Of a stretch of 37,736 bases of DNA, positions 30,914-37,736 are shown piece by piece. The notes below the pieces were generated by a model. It had not been told where the DNA came from. It ran no database searches and saw nothing but the letters and a program-made list of their open reading frames with translations. Source of the DNA: Clostridiales bacterium (lineage in GTDB: Bacteria; Bacillota; Clostridia; Christensenellales; Pumilibacteraceae); NCBI GenBank assembly GCA_022508505.1, contig JAFLVC010000016.1, forward strand, positions 1 to 37,736. Direction: 5' to 3'. Each line of letters begins with the position of its first letter. Position 1 is the stretch's first letter. Both the position numbers and the translations under genes were made by a program.

Positions 30914-33900
30914 TTAATATGAAACGTACGACGAGCCGTTATAGCGTTTACATGTAGGCGTCCATTCCAAATCCCACCAATCCCAGTGATCGTTATAATT
31001 GGCCTCTACGAAATATGAGTACCCTGCTGAAAACTTGGACGAACTTATATCAGAAGACTTCCATATGTTACTCGTGCTATGAGGCGACTCAAAATTGATA
31101 ACTACTACGTATGTAGATGTAAGTAGCGTCGACGTCTTAAAGTCGTAATAATAAACTCCGCTACTTGTGGCATTGTCGTCACGGATATAGCTCATATAAT
31201 TTCCGGGCCATGACGTTCCACCCGACAAGTTGTTGCTCGAATTATTGAAATGGATTCTCGGTGCTTTGCTGGCCATGCTTTTGTTACTTATTGTCTTGTA
31301 CTGTGAGAATACCACGCGGAACATGCTTTTAACGGTCGGATACATGCTACTTGTACCTTTCGTGAACTCGTCGACGGTAAACTCGGTCGACATAACGTCC
31401 ATGTTGTACTCGTCGCCATTGGTGGTGCTGCCGTTCTTGCCGTACCAGGTAAAGTTCGAGCCCGAGGTCGGGACATACACTATCTTATACTTGGTAAACG
31501 CTTCCGGACTTTCGACATTCGTCACGATGAAGTCGAGCGTCGCGCTGTACACACCCTCTATCGTCGTAGCAGTCAGTTTGTTGGCGGCAAACGCCTGCCA
31601 ATTGGAGAAGGTGCCGACCGCATACCAACCCGAGTTTGCTGTAGTGCCCGTGGTTATCGCCGTTTGCAGTGCGGCATTTCCGCCCATAAAGCCGATCGAC
31701 ACGGCATCCCCGGAGGCCGACACGCCTATCGTGAACTTGCCCTTGACCTTCGCCTCGATATTCGTACCGCCGCGCGTGGAGTTGATAGTGTAATTATAGC
31801 CGGAACGCGTTACACGATAGATGTCGTCGGCAAATTTATCGCCATTGTGAATGGTAGCATTCACTCGACTGCTGCCGCGGTAAATCATGAACGAGGTGCC
31901 GGGCGCGATATAATCGGCGCTACCCTTCTTGCTGTCGAGGGTGTACAAATCGGTCTGGTAATATCCGTCGCCCGACGGCGCATTGAGAGAAGCGGTCTTT
32001 ACCGTAGTGCCGTCTTTATATACAATGCTGTCTACCCAACCGACAGTGAGCGAGGTCTTGTTAGCATAAGTTACAGTCGTCTGCATAGGCGTATGACCGT
32101 AAACTACGCTTGCCGTGCCGTTAGTCACTTTAATCTTGAGCGTATACACATCTGCGGTGTCGACAAATATGTTGCTGTCCGCGCTCGTCGTTTTAAGACC
32201 GCTTCCGATAGCGTCCGAAGGCAGCGAATACCAATTGTTGTTTATGACAAACTTGAACTCGTCGCCGGGCGCAAGGTATATATCTTTAAACACATACCAA
32301 CCGTCCTCTGTCGAATCGTTCTTAATGCCGGTACTCCAAGTAGAGCCTATGCTTGCAATCTGTCCCGCAATCACCGCTCCGCTTATAGCACCCAGAGATT
32401 TGGTAGGCTTTATCAACGCCAAGCGGTACGACTTGCCCGAAGTGAACGCGAACGAGCTTCCTGCAGTAACCGCGTTGATATCGACGCCGTTACTTACCGT
32501 GAGCGAAGCTATCTTGAGCGTGCTCAGGGCATCCGCGTAGTAGCCTGCGATGCCGGAGCCGCTCGGGGTTTTCTTAAATGTTATTCCAAGCGAAATGTCT
32601 GCGCCGAATATGTCTGTACGGTACGTTACGACGGGAGCCGTATCACCCTCCACTATTATACGGTAGACATCAGGCAGAGCGTTTACGATCTCGTCCTTCC
32701 ACTCGTCGTAGTAAAGCGCTGTTATTTCATTTCCGTTGTTGAGAACGAGGGTTTCACTGCCGCTTATCGTCAGATACTTGGTGATGACGACGCCGCTACC
32801 GTATTCGACGACCGCGATGCGGTACATGGCGCCGTTTGCGATATCGAGCCCTGTCTTGCCGTAAATGCCTTCGATATCGGTCGTCGTAAGCCTATTCGCC
32901 GCGAGCACCTCGTAGTTGGAGAAACTGCCGACTGCGTAGTAGCCGCTCGCCGTAGCGTCGCTCTTGATGTTGCCGTCGGTCGCAGGGAGAACTTCCAGCC
33001 TGTCGCCGTCGAGATAAACCCTGTACGTGCCGGCCGACTTGATGTTGACTATTCTTTCCTTGAATGCTCCGCCGCCGAAATAATCATAAGCGCCGCCGTT
33101 TACATGCTCCGTTACGAACTCGGCATACTTGCCGTCGAACGCGTCGAGCGAATAACCACTGACAATGAGGCTATCAGTCGTGCTGTCGGATATGCCCGTA
33201 AGGCTCATCTGACCGAGCGACACCTCGCCGTCCGCAGATACTTCTATGACCTTGAACTGCGTGCCTGCCGCAACGTTCTCCAAGATAGCCGCTATGCCTG
33301 CTTCCTTGCCGCTTTCGGTATAGCCAACTGTTTCAAATTTGACAAACTTGCCGACGCCTGTCGCAGGATTGGCTATATACACGTACTTGCCTGCCGCAAG
33401 ACGGACGGTTTCACTCGTCCAGTAGTCGGCAACTACGAGCGAGTAATCGTCCTCACCGTTCTGAGTGAACTGCAAGGTGTACATGCCAGATTTTTCGGCA
33501 ACTAGGTACTTCTTGCCGGTCATTGTCAAGCCGTCGGCGGAAGTAATCGTGCGAGGCGCCGAACCGTCATACGTATTGTACATATACACGCGCTCACCCG
33601 TTTCAAGCCATACAGTGCCCTCGACGGTGGTCTTTGATGCAATCGAAGTGGCAACTTTTGTAAATTCGTCGCCATGTCTAATCCACAGGCTGGAATCAAC
33701 ATACGTCCATTTTGCCGTAAGCGTGATATCGGCATTTACGACATTATTATCGAAATCCCAAAGCACTTCGTTATAGTACCAACCGAGGAATATATCGTTA
33801 TTCGTTCCCTTTGTCGGGTCGGACGGAACCGTAGCCGTTTCGCCTACTGTGACATACTGCTCAACAGTCGAAGCCCCGTCTATGCTACCGCCGTCGGCGT

Positions 33901-36490
33901 CAAACGTCACGATGTAGAAGTTGGGCGCAACACTGAGCCTTCCGTCGGCAAAAATCGCTCTGTACGCTCCCTCCGCCTTGACTTGGAAAATCTTGTTTTT
34001 ATACTCTTCCTTGTACTCGCCGCCGTTCGGGTGAGAATTTATAACCTCTGCAAAGTCGTTGCTGTCAACAAGGGTAAAGGTTTGCACAATGCTTTCGGAC
34101 GAGCTTTCGGACACTCCGGTAAAGCTTATGTTGACAAGCGTTACCGCGCCGTTGCTTGCCAAGCTTATGATCTTAAACTGCGTGCCGGACTTGATATCGT
34201 TCAATACCGCAGAGCCGTTTTCGAGCTTGACAAACCTATTAGCCGCATTGAGCGTATTGTCTATGATGTACAGATACGTGCCTGCCGTAAGCTCGACGGA
34301 CTCGACCTCCCAATAGTCGGCAACCCAGAGCGCGTAATCGTCCTCACCGTATTGAGTAAACTGCAAGGTATACATTCCGTCTTTATCAGCAGTCCAAGAC
34401 CTAACATCCGTTGCCGAACCGTTGACGGAAGTCATATTGCGCGGTGTGGGCGCATTCCACGTATTGTAGATATACACGCGCTCACCCGATACAAGCCAAA
34501 CCGTACACCCGATGGTGTGCGTCGCCGCCATATCACCGCTGAGCTTGACAAATTTGATATTGTTATAATTGTCCTCATCGCCGTATCTGATATACAGACT
34601 GCTTGCGTCGAGAGTTGCCCACTGGGCGTAAAGAGTCATGTCATCGGTTATTACGGTGTCGAAGTTCCAGCGCGTGCCGTCCTCTTTATACCAGCCGAGG
34701 AATATTTCTGTATTTCCCCACTTCACGGGGTCGGTAGGAGCCGACACGGCATTATTGACATCGACGTATCGAGAATAAGGCGTATCGTCGGGGAACCAGC
34801 CGCCGTTGGTATCAAACGCCACGATCTTAACCGATACGGCAGCGAGAGCGCCTATACTATGATCCCCACTCGCTTTGAAGTACAATCCAATCCGATCGTC
34901 GACTAACGATGTTGCAAAGTTCTCACCGTCGTTCTTTAATACAGCGTCGCCGTTGTTTTCGCATATAAACGTGGGAACGTCTCCGTCCACGAAGAAGCGA
35001 AGTTCGTCGTCAGGTTTAAGATCAACGGCGACAAAGAACTCATCTCCGTATCTATCGTCATCGGTGACATTGCGATGCCAGCCCATTCCTTTGAGTTCGC
35101 CGTTAACGACAGCATACCACACTCCGTCAAGATCGCTCTTTAAGTGCCACTTGGCGTACAGAGTCTTGTCTGCGGTCACTTTGCCGGTATTGAAGTTCCA
35201 GAACTTCGTGCAAGCACTGTCCTCGAACCATCCGCCGAATACGTAGTTGTTTCGCGTAGGATCTGCCGGACGAGGAACTGAATTATCGTCATTGACTTGA
35301 GATTCAAAAGAGTTATTTTCTCCGTAGTTCAAGTCGAACTTAACTTTAAGTGCTTCGCTTGTAAGTGTGCTGAGTACACCGTACGTATGATTACTGTCGG
35401 TTTTGAAGTACAATGTGAATATGCCGTCTTTGAGCGCAGTTGCGAAGTTGTCGCTCGCCTTCTTTTCTATTGCGCCGTCTACCCAGTCAAGAGTAAACGG
35501 AGGCACGTCGCCGTCAACAAAGAACCTTATCTCGTCGCTCTGTGCAAGAATGACGTTAACACTGAACTCGTCATTGAATTGTCCGCCGGTTTCTTCATAG
35601 AAATTATGATGCCAGCTCATATCCATGAGTTCGCCGTTAATAACCGCATACCAGTGTCCGTCAAGCTCGTGCTTGTAATGCCACTTGGCGTACAGCACCA
35701 AGTCTTCTGTCACGGTATCTCTATCGAAGTTCCAGAACTGCGTGCAGTCTCTATCCTTGAACCAGCCGCCGAAGACATAAATAACATCCATTCCGCCGCC
35801 GTCCCAGCCCCACCAGTCGTTATTTCTGGTAGGATCAGCCGGACGAGAGACCTTGCCGTTTTCAGTCACGTACTGGGGAGGCGGAGTAGTACTGCTTCCG
35901 CCGTTAAGGTCGAACTTCACTTCTAATCCGTTGACAGGTTTTTCCCTTGTAACTATCGCGTTAAGCGTAAAGCTGACAGTATCGTTTATCGGGTCAATGA
36001 GAAAATCCAGAGCGCAATATTGCTCCGCTCCGGCACCGAAATCTATTTGTATATACCGTCCGTTTAATGTGGCGGCGTTCACTTCTATTTTATCAAAGCC
36101 GTCGAGAGCTTGTTTACCGCCAGACGGCACGCCGTTTTCATCCGTCGGCGTGCGATACAGTGAAAACCTAAATACACCGGCTTCATTTGTAACGTTCGAC
36201 GTTTCAAACTTTATGTAAACCGTGCCGGCGGACTCTTCGCCTGTCGACGACACACAGATATAATTGTTGTACTGTACACCCCACGCTATACTTACGTTCG
36301 CTGTTCTGACGACTTGGTCGTCTCCTTCGAACTCTTGATAGAACAGGCCTACCTCGCCGTTGACGGCGGCGGTCTTGGAGCTTTCGCTCTGCCACTGCGC
36401 AAATGAAACGGAAAATAATGCGGTAAACAAAAGCACCGCGAGTGCAATGGCAGAAAATATGGCTATTCGCAACCGTTTAGTGCCTGTCAT
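30914..36490 (-). CDS. Giant modular exported protein with InlB-type repeats
   Basis: Secreted protein of 1858 residues. A signal peptide (about 1-31) ends VSFAQW, as in the two TasA-like proteins, followed by a related N-terminal domain (to about 185). Four Listeria-Bacteroides (Flg_new/InlB B-type) repeats, each ending in a LYAKW-like motif, lie at about 190-270, 382-448, 555-624 and 858-928. Between them are two further duplicated modules: one with DGxWYAVxNGEL and FFVDGDVP (about 272-380 and 450-553), and one with WIRxGDE, ERVYxYNT and GMYTLQFTQ (about 626-857 and 930-1170). Later, GxYAVGSFSN / GWYAVGTFSNW is duplicated, and the C-terminal 120 residues (TSWPGNYM, YYYDFK) resemble starch-binding CBM26 modules. 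There is no LPxTG anchor. A consensus promoter and a GGGG SD precede the ATG. Probable adhesin or matrix scaffold. Confidence 0.85.
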   Translation of the reverse strand: MTGTKRLRIAIFSAIALAVLLFTALFSVSFAQWQSESSKTAAVNGEVGLFYQEFEGDDQVVRTANVSIAWGVQYNNYICVSSTGEESAGTVYIKFETSNVTNEAGVFRFSLYRTPTDENGVPSGGKQALDGFDKIEVNAATLNGRYIQIDFGAGAEQYCALDFLIDPINDTVSFTLNAIVTREKPVNGLEVKFDLNGGSSTTPPPQYVTENGKVSRPADPTRNNDWWGWDGGGMDVIYVFGGWFKDRDCTQFWNFDRDTVTEDLVLYAKWHYKHELDGHWYAVINGELMDMSWHHNFYEETGGQFNDEFSVNVILAQSDEIRFFVDGDVPPFTLDWVDGAIEKKASDNFATALKDGIFTLYFKTDSNHTYGVLSTLTSEALKVKFDLNYGENNSFESQVNDDNSVPRPADPTRNNYVFGGWFEDSACTKFWNFNTGKVTADKTLYAKWHLKSDLDGVWYAVVNGELKGMGWHRNVTDDDRYGDEFFVAVDLKPDDELRFFVDGDVPTFICENNGDAVLKNDGENFATSLVDDRIGLYFKASGDHSIGALAAVSVKIVAFDTNGGWFPDDTPYSRYVDVNNAVSAPTDPVKWGNTEIFLGWYKEDGTRWNFDTVITDDMTLYAQWATLDASSLYIRYGDEDNYNNIKFVKLSGDMAATHTIGCTVWLVSGERVYIYNTWNAPTPRNMTSVNGSATDVRSWTADKDGMYTLQFTQYGEDDYALWVADYWEVESVELTAGTYLYIIDNTLNAANRFVKLENGSAVLNDIKSGTQFKIISLASNGAVTLVNISFTGVSESSSESIVQTFTLVDSNDFAEVINSHPNGGEYKEEYKNKIFQVKAEGAYRAIFADGRLSVAPNFYIVTFDADGGSIDGASTVEQYVTVGETATVPSDPTKGTNNDIFLGWYYNEVLWDFDNNVVNADITLTAKWTYVDSSLWIRHGDEFTKVATSIASKTTVEGTVWLETGERVYMYNTYDGSAPRTITSADGLTMTGKKYLVAEKSGMYTLQFTQNGEDDYSLVVADYWTSETVRLAAGKYVYIANPATGVGKFVKFETVGYTESGKEAGIAAILENVAAGTQFKVIEVSADGEVSLGQMSLTGISDSTTDSLIVSGYSLDAFDGKYAEFVTEHVNGGAYDYFGGGAFKERIVNIKSAGTYRVYLDGDRLEVLPATDGNIKSDATASGYYAVGSFSNYEVLAANRLTTTDIEGIYGKTGLDIANGAMYRIAVVEYGSGVVITKYLTISGSETLVLNNGNEITALYYDEWKDEIVNALPDVYRIIVEGDTAPVVTYRTDIFGADISLGITFKKTPSGSGIAGYYADALSTLKIASLTVSNGVDINAVTAGSSFAFTSGKSYRLALIKPTKSLGAISGAVIAGQIASIGSTWSTGIKNDSTEDGWYVFKDIYLAPGDEFKFVINNNWYSLPSDAIGSGLKTTSADSNIFVDTADVYTLKIKVTNGTASVVYGHTPMQTTVTYANKTSLTVGWVDSIVYKDGTTVKTASLNAPSGDGYYQTDLYTLDSKKGSADYIAPGTSFMIYRGSSRVNATIHNGDKFADDIYRVTRSGYNYTINSTRGGTNIEAKVKGKFTIGVSASGDAVSIGFMGGNAALQTAITTGTTANSGWYAVGTFSNWQAFAANKLTATTIEGVYSATLDFIVTNVESPEAFTKYKIVYVPTSGSNFTWYGKNGSTTNGDEYNMDVMSTEFTVDEFTKGTSSMYPTVKSMFRVVFSQYKTISNKSMASKAPRIHFNNSSNNLSGGTSWPGNYMSYIRDDNATSSGVYYYDFKTSTLLTSTYVVVINFESPHSTSNIWKSSDISSSKFSAGYSYFVEANYNDHWDWWDLEWTPTCKRYNGSSYVSY

Positions 36491-36520
36491 TTTCCCCTAT
36501 CACCGTTTAGCAGTAAAAAC

Positions 36521-36549
36521 ATTATAACACCATACGCATACCTTGTCAA
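36521..36549 (-). promoter_or_regulatory. Consensus sigma-A promoter of the giant gene
   Basis: Minus strand TTGACA (36549-36544), 17-base spacer, TATAAT (36526-36521), a perfect match to consensus. +1 is near 36514, leaving a 24-base leader. It may also serve the two TasA-like genes downstream. Confidence 0.85.
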
Positions 36550-36612
36550 TACCCACATTGAATTTTTTTCGTGCACTTTTTATTATCGAATTGTCATAAT
36601 TCATTCACGCGC

Positions 36613-36641
36613 TTGCGTTTCTGTCGAAAAAATGATAAACT
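36613..36641 (+). promoter_or_regulatory. Sigma-A promoter giving a leaderless small-gene mRNA
   Basis: Plus strand TTGCGT (36613-36618), 17-base spacer, TAAACT (36636-36641). +1 is expected at 36648, the A of the ATG, with GACGCT between. Confidence 0.65.
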
Positions 36642-36647
36642 GACGCT

Positions 36648-36806
36648 ATGACAAATCTCGAACTTATGCGGCTGTCCGACAACGACGACGAGGATGCTTT
36701 TGAACAAGACGACTTCGAACAGCACAAAAAAACGCAAAAACAAATCTACGACGAATTTTACGACGACGTCAAACAGCCGTCGCGATATATCAAGGAAGAC
36801 TGGTAG
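36648..36806 (+). CDS. Small acidic protein, 52 residues
   Basis: A short gene that standard length cut-offs would miss. It encodes 52 residues: MTNLELMRLSDNDDEDAFEQ, then DDFEQHKKTQKQIYDEF, ending YIKEDW. It is strongly acidic, with no cysteine, signal peptide or membrane helix. Support comes from a good promoter whose predicted +1 is the ATG, codon use like that of neighbouring genes (many GAC and AAA codons), and a stop codon that runs straight into repeat R3, as at other gene ends here. It is divergent from the giant gene. No SD. Function unknown. Confidence 0.65.
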   Translation: MTNLELMRLSDNDDEDAFEQDDFEQHKKTQKQIYDEFYDDVKQPSRYIKEDW

Positions 36807-36900
36807 CGCGCTGCAAGCGGCTAAGATAAGAGATATTTCACATCCCCTCAGTCTGCCGCAAGCGGCAGCCGGCTCCCCTAAATTCAAGGGGAGCCTAATA
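36807..36900. repeat. R3 fragment followed by R2
   Basis: After the small gene's TAG comes CGCGCTGCAAGCGGCTAAG and AGATAAGAGATA (R3, plus orientation, without a terminator), then R2 at 36837-36900: CACATCCCCTCAGTC, GCCGCAAGCGGC, GGCTCCCC, AAATTCAA, GGGGAGCC. Confidence 0.7.
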
Positions 36901-36904
36901 TATG

Positions 36905-36935
36905 GAAAAAGCGCCGACTCTTTAATCGGCGCTTC
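36905..36935 (-). terminator. Second terminator downstream of the rRNA operon
   Basis: Stem AAGCGCCGA / TCGGCGCTT with loop identical to the fprA terminator (24866-24902), followed on the minus strand by TTTTTCC. It forms the end of the R3 element that follows the 5S gene. Confidence 0.7.
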
Positions 36936-36993
36936 CTTAATTTTTATATCTTATTTTTTATTTCTTATCTATTCATTTAGCCGCAACGCGGCG
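36936..36993 (-). repeat. Gene-end repeat R3 after the rRNA operon
   Basis: Minus strand: TAGCGCCGCGTTGCGGCT, AAATGAATAGATAAGAAATAA, further A-rich sequence, then the terminator. It follows the 5S terminator rather than a protein stop codon. Confidence 0.65.
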
Positions 36994-37014
36994 CTATCTA
37001 TATTCCGCCATGAG

Positions 37015-37056
37015 GACAAAAGAAAAAAGACATTGATTTCTCAATGTCTTTTCTCT
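37015..37056 (-). terminator. rRNA operon terminator
   Basis: 12-base perfect stem AAAAGACATTGA / TCAATGTCTTTT with a 4-base loop, followed on the minus strand by TTCTTTTG. It lies about 10 bases past the 3' end of the 5S rRNA. Confidence 0.85.
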
Positions 37057-37062
37057 ACTGAA

Positions 37063-37180
37063 ATGCGGCAGTTACCTACCCTCCCGGCCAGTTGCCCGAC
37101 AGGTACTCTCGGCTCCATAGGGCTTAACTTCTGTGTTCGGAATGTGAACAGGTGGATCCCCTACGATATGACCACCGCAA
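37063..37180 (-). rRNA. rrf: 5S ribosomal RNA
   Basis: Minus strand: begins TTGCGGTGGTCATATCG, has the loop B/C block CCACCTGTTCACATTCCGAA and CACAGAAGTTAAGCCC, and ends GGTAACTGCCGCAT. The 5' and 3' ends pair as helix I. About 117 bases, full length. It lies directly after tRNA-Asn with no spacer. The exact ends are uncertain by one or two bases. Confidence 0.95.
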
Positions 37181-37256
<76 letters not shown>

Positions 37257-37412
37257 TTACGCTCTATCTGTCAAACGCTTTTCGCGCTTCACAAGCTCGT
37301 TATTGCGGACTATTTACTTAAAATGTTCGTTCCGCTTGCCCTGTCGAACAAAGGCAACTGCATATTACTTATTACGAGTGGGTTCAATCTTGCTTTCATT
37401 TATTAGAAATCG

Positions 37413-37736
<324 letters not shown>

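Noticed and set aside
31664-33505. A 613-codon open frame on the plus strand
   Set aside because: It lies wholly antisense to the repeated modules of the giant protein, has no SD or promoter, and its translation is Arg- and Tyr-rich without domains. The giant protein's repeats are clearly the coding frame.
37257-37285. TTGACA upstream of tRNA-Asn as a separate tRNA promoter
   Set aside because: No -10 sequence follows at a proper distance; the tRNA most likely comes from the rRNA transcript.

Overview
The window looks like a chromosomal segment of an anaerobic, Gram-positive-type bacterium of the class Clostridia (Firmicutes). The main reasons are spoVG, the Bacillus-like order ywlC-ywlE-rpiB, the neighbours secG-rnr, a bacterial V-type ATPase, an FprA-type flavodiiron protein, an acyl-ACP thioesterase and ER-type (SipW-like) signal peptidase. 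No genus can be named from the sequence alone. Most genes, and the rRNA operon at the right end, lie on the minus strand. Coding DNA is moderately GC-rich, so many long antisense reading frames appear that are not genes.

Layout, left to right. 1-270: intergenic repeats. 270-9479 (minus): one long operon read as rpiB, a coiled-coil stalk subunit, then V-ATPase I-K-E-C-F-A-B-D. Its rotor subunit keeps the residues that bind Na+ in Enterococcus hirae NtpK, so it may pump or use sodium. 9613-11095 (minus): the ywlE-type protein-arginine phosphatase and Sua5/YwlC. 11117-15855: an orphan membrane protein, then a lipoprotein, a membrane anti-sigma-like protein and an ECF-like sigma factor, followed by an iron-sulfur-type flavoprotein, an acyl-ACP thioesterase and a small acidic membrane protein. 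16100-19901: phosphoglycerate kinase, a TIM-barrel sugar-phosphate isomerase-like protein and a divergent cardiolipin synthase. 19903-24399: rnr, secG, spoVG and a divergent MurC-family ligase. 24950-27190: flavodiiron protein and cysteine synthase.

27573-36490 (minus) is the most distinctive locus. It holds a SipW-like signal peptidase with a very long cytosolic tail, two small TasA/camelysin-like exported proteins, and a 1858-residue exported protein built from repeated modules. All three exported proteins share the same S-F-A-x-W signal-peptide end, so the locus looks like a self-contained surface-fibre or matrix export system. The window closes with a small leaderless acidic gene (36648-36806, plus), then the 5S rRNA, tRNA-Asn and the 3' end of a 23S rRNA on the minus strand.

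Three regulatory themes recur. First, several genes have a near-consensus sigma-A promoter whose predicted start is exactly the A of the ATG, with no Shine-Dalgarno sequence, which implies leaderless mRNAs. Second, a motif TTGGAC-N18-TATACC lies directly in front of the anti-sigma and lipoprotein genes and looks like a private promoter of the nearby sigma factor. Third, four families of intergenic repeat (called R1 to R4 here) fill most gaps, and one of them sits immediately after stop codons and ends in a terminator hairpin.
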